Assembly (NCBI GenBank): GCA_910587275.1 | Contig: CAJUMD010000045.1 | Span: 1 to 24,873 of the forward strand | Direction of reading: 5' to 3' | Source of the DNA: an uncultured Kineothrix sp. | GTDB lineage: Bacteria > Bacillota > Clostridia > Lachnospirales > Lachnospiraceae | Length of the DNA: 24,873 bases | In this document: piece after piece, positions 1 through 8,509 of the stretch | Position numbering within the stretch: position 1 is the stretch's first letter | Layout of the letters: every line of letters starts with the position of its first letter | Program-made: the position numbers and the translations under genes | Notes under the pieces: generated by a model | Databases searched by the model: none | What the model saw: the letters and a program-made list of their open reading frames with translations, nothing else | Told to the model about the DNA's origin: nothing

Positions 1-96
1 GGTGACGGACCGTCACAGGGCAGCTTCATCAATGGGCCGCTATATGGTACTAAAATGCGTGGCAGACAAAAATTCTACTACGTAATAAAAGTTTAA
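1..96 (+). CDS. C-terminal fragment of an unidentified protein
   Basis: Frame 1 is open from the first base and ends at the TAA at 94-96, giving 31 residues that end in KFYYVIKV. The fragment is rich in Gly, Lys and aromatic residues and the last stretch alternates in a beta-strand-like way, as the end of a beta-sandwich domain might. I cannot assign a family. The gene starts upstream of the window. No clear terminator follows it before the promoter at 237. A chance open frame cannot be excluded because only 96 bases are visible. Confidence 0.4.
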   Translation, partial: GDGPSQGSFINGPLYGTKMRGRQKFYYVIKV

Positions 97-236
97 CTTT
101 TTGGGGTCACATCATTTTGCATCAGGTTTGAACAGATGCCGGCAGGGGAAGCACAGACAAACCGGGCAGGGGAAATCCTGGCTATTGCGTCCGGGCTGAA
201 CCGTTACTGCAGAAGCGTCTCCAAGGCTGGTTTTTC

Positions 237-265
237 TTGACAAAAACGGAAAAATGGGTTATGGT
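237..265 (+). promoter_or_regulatory. Sigma-A-type promoter of the GH13 gene
   Basis: A perfect TTGACA (-35) lies at 237-242. After a 17-base spacer comes TATGGT (260-265), which matches four of six bases of TATAAT. An alternative -10, TTTAAT at 265-270, is a better match but would need a 22-base spacer. Transcription would start near 272, leaving a leader of about 105 nt before the GH13 start codon. Confidence 0.6.
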
Positions 266-277
266 TTAATTACATTG

Positions 278-289
278 GAAAACGTTTTC
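278..289. promoter_or_regulatory. Palindromic operator, cre-like or LacI-family
   Basis: GAAAACGTTTTC is a perfect 12-bp palindrome with the central CG typical of LacI/CcpA-family sites. With its flanks it reads GGAAAACGTTTTCT, which differs from a TGAAARCGYTTTCW-type cre consensus only at the first base. It begins about 13 bases after the -10 box, where a bound repressor would block the start of transcription. CcpA catabolite repression or a local MalR-like regulator are both possible; no regulator gene is in the window. Confidence 0.6.
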
Positions 290-376
290 TCGAAAACGGC
301 CGGATAAACAGGATGGATACGGATGAAAACGGAGATTGGGCAAGGGTAAAAACGGGGTAACAGGAGGTATCAGGGT

Positions 377-2137
377 ATGGATTTTAATGCGGTATATCAC
401 AGGGCGAACGACAATTATTGTTATCCGCTGAACAAGGACGAATTGGTCATTAACATTAAGACGGGATATGACGTTAAGTACGTAAACATTGTACAGGGAG
501 ATCCTTTTAAGGCAGGGATTCTCGGCGGGGGAGAGACGTGGAACGGGGATGCGGTGAACATTCCTTTTAAGAAAAGGCTCAAAAACCAGCTTTGGTGGAC
601 AACCACCATGGCGCCGCAGTTCAAGCGGTTAAAATATTATTTTGAGTTGATTACGGAAACGGAAAAATGGTACTATTTTGAGGACGGTTTTGTCAGCGAG
701 GCGCAGATGCATTTAGAGGGGAGAAGCCGGCAGTGTTTCGTGTTCCCTTGGATGAATCCGGCGGATATCCCGGTGACGCCGGATTGGGTGAACGATACGA
801 TATGGTACCAGATTTTTCCCGAACGTTTCTGTAACGGCGATCCGTCCGTCAATCCGGAGGGGACGCTGCCCTGGAGGAATACGGGGAGCGTACGCAACGA
901 CGAATTTTTTGGCGGGGATTTGCAGGGAATCATTGATAAACTGGATTACCTGAAGGATTTGGGGATTTCGGGGTTGTACCTGACGCCGATAAATGAAGCG
1001 CCGTCTTCCCATAAATACGATACGACGGATTACATGAAGATAGACCCGCATTTCGGCTCGGAAGAAACGTTTATGCGGCTGGTGGAGGAAGCCCATGCGA
1101 GACAGATGAAGGTCATGATGGACGGCGTGTTTAACCATTGCGGGGAATATTTTGCACCTTGGCTGGACGTGCAGGAAAAAGGACCGGAATCGGAATATTA
1201 TGACTGGTTCATGGTACGGGAGTGGCCTTTTGATTTCAGCAAAGGGGCCGCGCAATCGGGGCAGTATTACAGTTTTGCCTTTTTTGATTCCATGCCGAAA
1301 CTGAATACCAACAATCCGGCGGTGCGGGAGTATCTGCTTGGCGTATGCGAGACATGGGTGAAAAAGTATGATGTGGACGGTCTGCGACTGGATGTGGCAA
1401 ATGAAATTTCCCATGTGTTCTGCAAGGAACTGCGCACACGGATGAAGGCAATCAAACCGGATATATATATTTTGGGCGAGATTTGGCATGATGCCATGCC
1501 GTGGCTTAGGGGGGATGAGTTTGACGCGGTTATGAATTATCCGCTGGGCGAGAGCATCAAGGATTTTTGGATTGACAAGGGACAGACGAACGAAGACTTT
1601 GAATATACCATTAACCGCTGTTATACCGGATACATGCAGCAGACCAATGATGTGCTGTTTAATCTGCTGGATTCCCATGACACGAAGCGGCTGCGCAGCG
1701 ACGTGAAGAACCTGGACGAATATTTCCAGCAGCTTGCGGTGCTGTTTTCCATGCCGGGAAGCCCCTGTATTTTCTACGGGACGGAAATTGCCATGGAAGG
1801 AGAGCATGACCCGGACGGCAGGCGCTGTATGCCCTGGGAACTGATAGATGCGGGGGATTTCCGCGACCGGATGGAAATTGTGAAAAGCCTGATTCATTTA
1901 CGGACGGAAGAACCGCTTTTACGGAACCGTAACTTCCATTTCCCCAATAAGATTAACCGCCCGCGCGTCATTGAGTTCATGAAAGTGGCGTGGGAGAACG
2001 ATTATGTGGAGGTTATCATCAATTGTGAGGATGAAGATGTGGAAGTGCCAAAGGAAGGGGAAGTGGTGTTCCAAAGGCATTATATCGATAATGTGCTGCT
2101 GCGGAACGGGATTCTGATCCGCAGGGTGCGCCGGTGA
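377..2137 (+). CDS. GH13 neopullulanase/cyclomaltodextrinase-type alpha-glucan hydrolase
   Basis: This is a cytoplasmic enzyme predicted to hydrolyse alpha-1,4 (and possibly alpha-1,6) links in cyclodextrins, pullulan fragments or maltodextrins. Residues 1 to about 125 resemble the CBM34-type N-terminal domain of maltogenic amylases and neopullulanases (AVYHRANDNYCY opening). The (beta/alpha)8 domain runs from about 140 to 500. All four GH13 regions are present: DGVFNH at 249-254, GLRLDVANE with the nucleophile D339, GEIWH with the acid/base E368, and LLDSHD with D435. The length, 586 residues, is typical of GH13 subfamily 20. There is no signal peptide, so the substrate must first be imported. 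AGGAGG at 362-367 lies nine bases before the ATG and fixes the start. The gene stands alone between its own promoter and operator and a terminator. The general class is near certain; the exact substrate is not. Confidence 0.93.
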   Translation: MDFNAVYHRANDNYCYPLNKDELVINIKTGYDVKYVNIVQGDPFKAGILGGGETWNGDAVNIPFKKRLKNQLWWTTTMAPQFKRLKYYFELITETEKWYYFEDGFVSEAQMHLEGRSRQCFVFPWMNPADIPVTPDWVNDTIWYQIFPERFCNGDPSVNPEGTLPWRNTGSVRNDEFFGGDLQGIIDKLDYLKDLGISGLYLTPINEAPSSHKYDTTDYMKIDPHFGSEETFMRLVEEAHARQMKVMMDGVFNHCGEYFAPWLDVQEKGPESEYYDWFMVREWPFDFSKGAAQSGQYYSFAFFDSMPKLNTNNPAVREYLLGVCETWVKKYDVDGLRLDVANEISHVFCKELRTRMKAIKPDIYILGEIWHDAMPWLRGDEFDAVMNYPLGESIKDFWIDKGQTNEDFEYTINRCYTGYMQQTNDVLFNLLDSHDTKRLRSDVKNLDEYFQQLAVLFSMPGSPCIFYGTEIAMEGEHDPDGRRCMPWELIDAGDFRDRMEIVKSLIHLRTEEPLLRNRNFHFPNKINRPRVIEFMKVAWENDYVEVIINCEDEDVEVPKEGEVVFQRHYIDNVLLRNGILIRRVRR

Positions 2138-2512
2138 TGTGAAACCGGACAGAGGGCTGTGCTCCCGGCTTTTGCCGGATATCAAAAAATGTAATGTCGT
2201 ATCATAGCATTCTTTTTTACTCCCTCCCGTGCGTCCGCCCCTCAACACAACATTTCAAGCCGAACCGTTACTCTTTCAGAAATAATTAAGAAATGTATGA
2301 TTGTATAAAAACACTATATATGATATTCTATATATGGTGTTTTTTTTAGTATGGGATAATACGAATTATAGATAGCGTGAATCCCGGAAGGTGTTATTTT
2401 GGCTTAATTTGCCATAAGATACCGGAAAAAGGGAGAATTTGGGGAATATAATATAGAGAAAGCAGGAAAAAAGAGGACGGAAAAGGCGGTAACGGAAAAA
2501 AGAGGGAGAAAT
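2138..2512. other. Intergenic region between the GH13 gene and the transporter operon
   Basis: These 375 bases hold no convincing gene. They contain a small CCGGC-TTTT-GCCGG hairpin (2165-2178) without a T-run, a strong AT-rich terminator (2307-2347), and a TATAAT (2447-2452) with no recognisable -35 box 16 to 18 bases upstream. A purine-rich leader ends in the ribosome binding site AGAGGGAG (2501-2508). I saw no cre or LacI-type palindrome, unlike upstream of the GH13 gene. The promoter of the downstream operon probably lies between 2348 and 2470 but I cannot place it firmly. Confidence 0.5.
2307..2347 (+). terminator. Rho-independent terminator after the GH13 gene
   Basis: The arms 2307-2321 and 2330-2344 pair over 15 positions with one G-U wobble, around an 8-base loop. 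The T-run reaches 2347. The stem is mostly A-T, so its stability is moderate. The A-run on the 5' side means it could also work on the other strand, but no minus-strand gene needs it. Confidence 0.65.
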
Positions 2513-5215
2513 ATGAAAAAAAATGAAAAATGGCTCGGTAAAAAAAATGGAAGGGCAGAAGAAAAAGGCATGAAATTACGGTTTCTCCAAAATCTGCAGT
2601 CCGGTAAAAAAGGAGCCGTGGCGGCGGCATTTCTTGCATCGGCGGTCTTAGCGGCAGGATGCGGGAAACAGCAGGGGACGACCACGGCGCAGAAGGAATT
2701 TGTGTATGTGCCGGAATTCGTGAAATTGGATATGGAAGATGGCATCGACCAGATGAAGGTGGTGGGTGACACCATTTATTTTGTTTCCGGGCATTGGGAC
2801 GATGCGGCAAATGCATACCGGCAATATCTTGGAAAGCTGGAAGCGGGGGAGCGTACACCGGAAATGCTGCAGCTGGATATCGGTGAAGAATCCAATATGA
2901 TGGCGATGGACATAGACGCGGAAGGAAATTTACAGGCGGTAGTCGTAACGGCGCTTTATGCGGAAGACGGAACGGCGGGAGCGGAAAACGGTGCAGAAGC
3001 GGCAAAAGCGGATACGGAAAAAGCGGAGGCAGCAAAAGAAGAAACAAAAGAAGAAACAAAAGAAGAAACGGAAGAAGAAACAAAAGAAGAAACAAAAGAA
3101 GAAACAAAAGAAGAAACAAAAGAAGATGCCCCAGAAGATACCCAAAAGCAGGACGGGGAGGCGCAGGAAGGAACGGAAACCGGGGAAGAAGCAGCCGGAG
3201 AAGAAGGGGATGCGGATACCGCATCGGAAAGCGAATCGGCATCCGTCGTCGGCGGTTCCGGCGGAACCGTGGTAATAAGCGGTACGGGGGATTTTTCCGT
3301 AGAAGTGGCAAGCCCTTTCTCCATGGACGGGGAAATGGAATACCGGGAACCCATAGGGCAGAAAACGGAACTTTGGAAATTCGGACAGGATGGAAAAGCT
3401 GCGGAAACGGTAGATTTGACGCAGGTTTTTGAAGATAAGGAAAATTTTTACATACAGTATATGGTTACGGACGGGGAAGGCAACCTGTATTTCGGATATG
3501 ACCAAAACATCATTGTATTGGATCAGGGCGGGAAGATGCTGTTTGAAACGGAATTGGACAGTTGGTTAAATTCCATGTCCGCCACGGGGGACGGACAGGT
3601 GCTGGTATCCTACTGGGGAGAACAGATTGAAGTACATACCATTGACCTGGCGGGAAAGAAAATCGGGGATGCCGTGAGCGCGATGCAGTCCAACCGGTTC
3701 GGCAGATATACGTTTTCACAGGGCGCCGGTGTGGATGTGCTTTACAGCATGGACAGCAGTTTATACAGTTATAATTTCGGCGATGCGGAAGCGGTGGAAC
3801 TGTTAAACTGGATTGACTGCGATATCGACCAGGATAACCTGCAGGGCTTTACGCTGCTGGAGGACGGAAGGATTCTCGCCGTTACGTCAAACTGGGACGG
3901 GGAAAGCGATTCAAACCAGGTGGAACTGGCGTATCTGACGAAGAAAAAGGGTTCGGAGGTACCGGAAAAGAAAATCCTTACATATGGTACGCTGATGATG
4001 GACTATGACTTACGGAAGAATATCATCGAATTTAACCGGACGAACCAGGAGTACCGGATTGAGGTGAAAGAGTACTATACGGATTATTCGGGAGAGGATT
4101 CCTATACCAATGCGGTGCAGACGATGAATGCGGATATTGTCAGCGGCAAATGCCCGGATATCATCGATTTTTCCAACGGTAATGTGGAGAATTACATCGC
4201 AAAAGGGGTGGTGGAGGACTTATATCCCTTTATGGAGGCGGATGCGGAAATAAACAAAGAGGATTACCTGGATAATGTACTTCATGCCTATGAAAAGAAC
4301 GGGAAACTCTATGCCATGCCCCCCAGGTTTTATATCAGTACCGTTATGGCAAAAGTGGCGGATGTGGGCGATAAGCAGCATATTACGCTGGAGGAAGTGA
4401 TGGAGCTTTCGGAAAATCTGCCGGAAGGGGTAGAGCTTTACCAATATGCAAGCAAGAGCAGCGTGTTGGGCAGTATATTCCGCATGAACATGGATGTGTT
4501 CGTGAATTGGGAAACAGGGGAATGTAAATTCAACGGGGAGGAATTTATCCGCGCACTGGAATTTGCCAATACTTTCCCGAAGGAATATGTATGGAGCGAA
4601 GATGCACCCAGCGTTCCCACCCAGATACGGGAAGGAAAACTGGTAATGATGGAAGTCAGCCTTTCTTCCATGCAGGAGTTCCAAATGTATACGGGAATGT
4701 ATGGGGAACCGGTGGCGTTTATCGGCTTCCCTACGTCCAAGGAGAGCGGCACTTACTTAAGTTCCGCAGGCGCCCTGCTTGCCATGTCATCGAAATCCCC
4801 TTACCAGGACGGGGTATGGCAGTTTATCCGCATGTCGTTAACAAAGGAAGCACAGGAGAAAAACTCCAAAAGCAGTTACGGTTTCCCCGTAATGAAGTCG
4901 GCATTGGATAAAATGTTTGAAACAGACATGGAAGAAGAATATTATGAAGGACCGGACGGTGAGAAAGTAAAACAGCCTAAGACTACATGGGGTTATGATG
5001 ATTTCTCGATTGATATTTATGCGGCAACGGAGGAAGAAGTGGCGGCAATGCGGAAACTGATTGAAAGCGCCCATTCCACTTCCCGGTATGACGTCCAGAT
5101 GAGCAATATTATAGAGGAAGAAACGGCGGCATTTTTTGAGGGACAGAAGTCGGCGAAAGACGTTGCGGACATTATACAGAGCAGGGTTCAGATTTACGTA
5201 AACGAGAACCGGTAA
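2513..5215 (+). CDS. Propeller-fused ABC solute-binding lipoprotein, paralog 1 (KEET-repeat form)
   Basis: This is a predicted surface lipoprotein that captures a solute, probably a sugar, for the ABC importer encoded downstream. The signal peptide has its hydrophobic core at about 35-47 and the lipid cysteine at C50 (VLAAGC). Residues about 60-480 contain repeated beta-rich units with DxEGNL- and EDGRI-like turns, suggesting a propeller. The solute-binding domain covers about 480-900 and includes the motif NADIVSGKCPDIIDF. A low-complexity insert at about 150-255 holds seven KEET/EEET units and a Ser/Gly-rich stretch, absent from the two paralogs (5307-7547 and 12728-15022). It is 900 residues against roughly 420 for a plain solute-binding protein. 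The AGAGGGAG site supports the ATG at 2513; an internal ATG at 2570 would give a more usual signal peptide but has a weaker RBS. The C-terminus is nearly identical to that of the 12728 paralog. The substrate is unknown. Confidence 0.85.
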   Translation: MKKNEKWLGKKNGRAEEKGMKLRFLQNLQSGKKGAVAAAFLASAVLAAGCGKQQGTTTAQKEFVYVPEFVKLDMEDGIDQMKVVGDTIYFVSGHWDDAANAYRQYLGKLEAGERTPEMLQLDIGEESNMMAMDIDAEGNLQAVVVTALYAEDGTAGAENGAEAAKADTEKAEAAKEETKEETKEETEEETKEETKEETKEETKEDAPEDTQKQDGEAQEGTETGEEAAGEEGDADTASESESASVVGGSGGTVVISGTGDFSVEVASPFSMDGEMEYREPIGQKTELWKFGQDGKAAETVDLTQVFEDKENFYIQYMVTDGEGNLYFGYDQNIIVLDQGGKMLFETELDSWLNSMSATGDGQVLVSYWGEQIEVHTIDLAGKKIGDAVSAMQSNRFGRYTFSQGAGVDVLYSMDSSLYSYNFGDAEAVELLNWIDCDIDQDNLQGFTLLEDGRILAVTSNWDGESDSNQVELAYLTKKKGSEVPEKKILTYGTLMMDYDLRKNIIEFNRTNQEYRIEVKEYYTDYSGEDSYTNAVQTMNADIVSGKCPDIIDFSNGNVENYIAKGVVEDLYPFMEADAEINKEDYLDNVLHAYEKNGKLYAMPPRFYISTVMAKVADVGDKQHITLEEVMELSENLPEGVELYQYASKSSVLGSIFRMNMDVFVNWETGECKFNGEEFIRALEFANTFPKEYVWSEDAPSVPTQIREGKLVMMEVSLSSMQEFQMYTGMYGEPVAFIGFPTSKESGTYLSSAGALLAMSSKSPYQDGVWQFIRMSLTKEAQEKNSKSSYGFPVMKSALDKMFETDMEEEYYEGPDGEKVKQPKTTWGYDDFSIDIYAATEEEVAAMRKLIESAHSTSRYDVQMSNIIEEETAAFFEGQKSAKDVADIIQSRVQIYVNENR
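3035..3118 (+). repeat. 12-bp tandem repeat coding for KEET units
   Basis: Seven consecutive 12-base units of the type AAAGAAGAAACA encode KEET; the fourth is altered to EEET, and an eighth begins as KED. As the unit is a multiple of three, gain or loss of copies by slippage would change the protein's length without breaking the frame. It lies in the linker-like insert of the first solute-binding lipoprotein. Confidence 0.9.
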
Positions 5216-5306
5216 AAGATACCGGAACGGGAAAAACGGAAAAGAGACCCAAAAGAAGCCAAAAAGAAACAGGCAATAACATGAGGAAAGGAGTACGGCA
5301 GGAAAG

Positions 5307-7547
5307 ATGATGAAGTGGATACATGCAAAAAAGGTATTTGGGTGTTTGGCGGCAGCAGCGCTGCTGGCCGTCTGCGGGTGCGGGAACGGCTCAGGGGATG
5401 AAACTGCGGGCAGCGGGAACGGCGTGGACGGGGATTATGTATATGTGGCAGAGTACAAGTCCCTGAACGATTATTGTGATTCCATTCACGCGCTCCGGTT
5501 CGGCGGCGATAAATTGTTTTTTGCCGGAATGAAGGGAGATAAGGATGTATTGTATTCCATTACCGTCGGCGAAGACGATGTGAAGGAATATCCGTTGGAA
5601 TTGGAAAAAGGAATGCATGTAAATGCTTTGGGGAACGATGCGGAAGGGAACCTGCTGCTTGGGATGATCCAGTACGAAGGCGACCCGGAAGCCGGCGGAA
5701 CGGTGAAAAAAGTGACCATCCAAAAACGTTCGCCGGAAGGGGAAGAACTGGAAACCGTGGAAACCGGCAATGCTTTTTCCAAAATGGACAGTATGTCCTT
5801 TTACCTGTCCGGTCTTTTACAGGACAAGGAGGGAAACTATTACCTTGGCGCCTCAAAGGAGATTTATGTATTGAGGCAGGATGGAAGCCTTTCCTGCGAG
5901 ATTCCCATCGGTCAGTACCTGACGAACCTGTTTGCCATGAAGGACGGCAGGGTGGTGGCTGCTTATTACGGGAATGCGGGCTGGACGCTGGAGGAGGTAA
6001 GCCCTTCCCAAAAGAACCTGCAGCCTTTGGCGAGCAGTATCGTCTTTGATTACGGTACCTATCAGGGCGGCGTGGATACGGATCTGATTTACACACAAAA
6101 TGCCATCCTCTATACCTGCAATCTGGGGGATGAAAAACCGACGGCGCTTTTGAACTGGATGGACAGTGACATTGACAGTAACAACTTAAGTGATTTTACT
6201 ATCCTTCCCGACGGGCGGGTTGCTGCAGTAACCGTGGATTACAGTGCAGGGGCGACGGAACTGGGTATCCTTACCAAAAAAGACCGTTCCGAGGTGCCGG
6301 AGAAGGAAATCCTGACGTATGCGTCCCTGTATGTCCCTTATTTTGCGGAAAAGGATATCGTGGCGTTTAACAAGCAGAGTGACAAATACCGCATTGTCGT
6401 AAAGGAATACGGGGATGAAAGTATGTCTTATGCGGACCGGGCGGCATTGTTAAATGCGGATCTTACCAGCGGAAATGCGCCGGATATCATTGATTTGGAG
6501 TACAGTGCCCTGTCTTTGGAAGAAATGGTTGCCGCGGGTGTGTTGGAAGATTTGACGCCTTATTTGGACGGAGATGACATCATTACGCGGGAAGATTATG
6601 TGGAAAATGCCCTGCGTGCCTATGAGCGGGACGGGAAATTGTACGGAATCATGTCCTGCTTCGGAATTTCGACGCTAGTCGGGAAGGTATCCGATGTGGG
6701 GGAGGGTTCCACATGGACCGTGGACGATGTCCTGGCATTGGTGGACTCCAAGGAAAGCGGCGTGGAAATTTTTAACTATGCGGACAGAACGAATGTTCTT
6801 CACAAGATGTGTGCGTTAAATGAGGAGCTGTTTATCGACAGGGAGAACGGTACCTGTGATTTCAGCAGCGAGGATTTTTATAAGATTTTGGAATTTGCAA
6901 GCCGGTTCCCGCAGGAATATGAGTATGATTCCAATGCCCCTTCGGAAATCGAGAAAATCAGGAGCGGCAAGCTATTGTTATTGGCTGAGTCGATTACGTC
7001 GGTGTCCCAGTACCAGATGTACGAGTATGAATTTGGCGAGCCCGTAAATTTCATTGGTTATCCGACGTTTGGCAAAAGCGGGCTGACGCTTGTACCCAAC
7101 AGCACTACGGTGGCAATGCATGCATCTTCTAAAAATAAGGAAGGTGTTTGGGAATTCATCCGTTTTAACCTGACGGAGAAACGCCAGGAAAATATGTGGA
7201 CGGCAAACGCAGGTTTCCCCATTTTGAAATCCGCATTGGACAAGGTGCTTGCGGAGGCGATGGAAGATGAGTATTATGAAGATGAGGACGGAAATAAAAA
7301 GCTGACGTCAAAGAGTACATGGACGACCGGTGATTTTACCGTAGAGGTCTATGCGGCGACCAAAGAGCAGGTGGACCGTATCCGTGAAATGATTGATACC
7401 GCCCAGCCGGGGAAAATCATGGAAGAAAAATTGTATGACATTATCCGTGAGGAAGCGCAGGCATATTTTGACGGACAGAAAAGCGCGGAGGATGTGGCGG
7501 CGTTAATTCAAAACCGCGTACAGACGTATTTGGACGAGACAAGATGA
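5307..7547 (+). CDS. Propeller-fused ABC solute-binding lipoprotein, paralog 2
   Basis: This is a second predicted extracellular solute-binding lipoprotein of the same importer. It has an N-terminal signal segment (about 7-22), a beta-rich propeller-like part (about 30-325), and a solute-binding domain (about 330-746) with NADLTSGNAPDIIDL and the shared ending GQKSAEDVAALIQNRVQ. The lipobox is not standard: either C23 after LLAV or C25 after VCG would be the modified cysteine. AGGAAAGGAG at 5284-5293 and GGAAAG directly before the ATG both act as possible RBS; ATG 5307 and 5310 are equivalent choices. It follows paralog 1 after 91 bases and its stop overlaps the next permease by ATGA, so it is translationally coupled to it and is the likeliest main receptor for these permeases. 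The substrate is unknown. Confidence 0.85.
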   Translation: MMKWIHAKKVFGCLAAAALLAVCGCGNGSGDETAGSGNGVDGDYVYVAEYKSLNDYCDSIHALRFGGDKLFFAGMKGDKDVLYSITVGEDDVKEYPLELEKGMHVNALGNDAEGNLLLGMIQYEGDPEAGGTVKKVTIQKRSPEGEELETVETGNAFSKMDSMSFYLSGLLQDKEGNYYLGASKEIYVLRQDGSLSCEIPIGQYLTNLFAMKDGRVVAAYYGNAGWTLEEVSPSQKNLQPLASSIVFDYGTYQGGVDTDLIYTQNAILYTCNLGDEKPTALLNWMDSDIDSNNLSDFTILPDGRVAAVTVDYSAGATELGILTKKDRSEVPEKEILTYASLYVPYFAEKDIVAFNKQSDKYRIVVKEYGDESMSYADRAALLNADLTSGNAPDIIDLEYSALSLEEMVAAGVLEDLTPYLDGDDIITREDYVENALRAYERDGKLYGIMSCFGISTLVGKVSDVGEGSTWTVDDVLALVDSKESGVEIFNYADRTNVLHKMCALNEELFIDRENGTCDFSSEDFYKILEFASRFPQEYEYDSNAPSEIEKIRSGKLLLLAESITSVSQYQMYEYEFGEPVNFIGYPTFGKSGLTLVPNSTTVAMHASSKNKEGVWEFIRFNLTEKRQENMWTANAGFPILKSALDKVLAEAMEDEYYEDEDGNKKLTSKSTWTTGDFTVEVYAATKEQVDRIREMIDTAQPGKIMEEKLYDIIREEAQAYFDGQKSAEDVAALIQNRVQTYLDETR

Positions 7548-8509
7548 TGGAAACGAAAAAAAAACCCGCAGGTTTTTGGCAGCGGAAAAAGCAGGAGCAT
7601 CCGGCGCCAAAGACCGGCGCGGGAAAACAAAAAAGCGCCATACAGAAAAAGAACGCAAAGAGCAGACGGATTTCAACGGCATTTTTGGCCCCCAGCATTT
7701 TGGGGGTACTGCTGTTCTTTGTGCTACCCTTTTTGGTTGTGTTTTTTTATGCGGTGGTGGATAATCCCATCAGTCACCGCTTTGTGTTTTTGGATAATTT
7801 TATCAATGTGTTCCGCAATGCGGCGTTCCGGCAGGCGGCATACAATACCATGAAGTTTTCCGTGATTGCGGTTCCTTTGGCGGTGGTGCTGTCATTGGGG
7901 CTTGCCATGCTGTTGGACAGCAAGATTCCGTTTAAGAGCCAGTTCCGTACGTTTTTCCTGACGCCGATGATGGTGCCCATTGCATCGATTGTGCTGATTT
8001 GGCAGGTATTGTTTCATTATAACGGCATGGTAAACGACATTACGGCATTGTTCGGGTCGGCAAAAACCGACTGGCTGAAATCGGACCACGCGCAGGTGGT
8101 GATTATCGTACTGTTTTTATGGAAAAATCTGGGGTATAACATGATTCTGTTCATGTCGGCGCTTGGGAGCATACCGAAGGATATCCTTGAAGTGGCGGTA
8201 TTGGAAAGCGCCAAACCGTGGCAGATTTTCCTCCATATTAAAATCCGCTACCTTTCCTCCACCATACTTTTCGTAACGATTATGTCGCTCATTAATTCGT
8301 TTAAGGTGTTCCGGGAAATATACCTGCTGACTGATGATTATCCTTATAATACGGTGTATATGATGCAGCATTTCATGAACAATACCTTCGGCAGTCTGGA
8401 TTACCAGAAGCTGTCGTCGGCGGCAATCATGATGTCCATTGTCATGATTGTCATTATAGGAATTCTGTTCCTTGCGGAAAATCATTTTGGAAAGGATGTG
8501 GAAGGATGA
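7544..8509 (+). CDS. Sugar ABC transporter permease, MalF type
   Basis: This is an inner-membrane permease subunit of a carbohydrate importer (CUT1-like family). A basic, Lys/Gln-rich cytoplasmic N-terminus of about 45 residues precedes about six membrane segments. The coupling loop that contacts the ATPase is at about 216-234, but degenerate: EVAVLES replaces the usual EAA...G, with Ser222 in the place of Gly. Its ATG overlaps the stop of the solute-binding gene by four bases, and its own stop overlaps the next permease gene the same way. No ATPase gene is next to it, so a shared MsmK/MsmX-type ATPase encoded elsewhere is expected. The length of 321 residues is normal. Confidence 0.9.
   Translation: MMETKKKPAGFWQRKKQEHPAPKTGAGKQKSAIQKKNAKSRRISTAFLAPSILGVLLFFVLPFLVVFFYAVVDNPISHRFVFLDNFINVFRNAAFRQAAYNTMKFSVIAVPLAVVLSLGLAMLLDSKIPFKSQFRTFFLTPMMVPIASIVLIWQVLFHYNGMVNDITALFGSAKTDWLKSDHAQVVIIVLFLWKNLGYNMILFMSALGSIPKDILEVAVLESAKPWQIFLHIKIRYLSSTILFVTIMSLINSFKVFREIYLLTDDYPYNTVYMMQHFMNNTFGSLDYQKLSSAAIMMSIVMIVIIGILFLAENHFGKDVEG

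Noticed and set aside
136..240. 34-codon ORF between the upstream gene and the GH13 promoter
   Set aside because: No ribosome binding site, no similarity recognised, and its stop codon overlaps the TTGACA box.
713..1897. Long open frame on the minus strand opposite the GH13 gene
   Set aside because: It is a mirror of a strongly conserved catalytic domain, is Pro/His/Arg-rich with no recognisable family, and has no ribosome binding site.
2165..2178. CCGGC/GCCGG hairpin after the GH13 gene as a terminator
   Set aside because: It has no T-run; the structure at 2307-2347 fits a terminator better.
2447..2452. TATAAT as the promoter of the transporter operon
   Set aside because: No -35-like sequence at 16 to 18 bases and no extended -10 TG; it may be chance in an A+T-rich leader.
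2394..3311. Minus-strand frames across the KEET repeat (Phe/Leu/Pro- or Ser/Val-rich products)
   Set aside because: These are translations of the 12-bp repeat in other frames; the + frame continues into a conserved lipoprotein.
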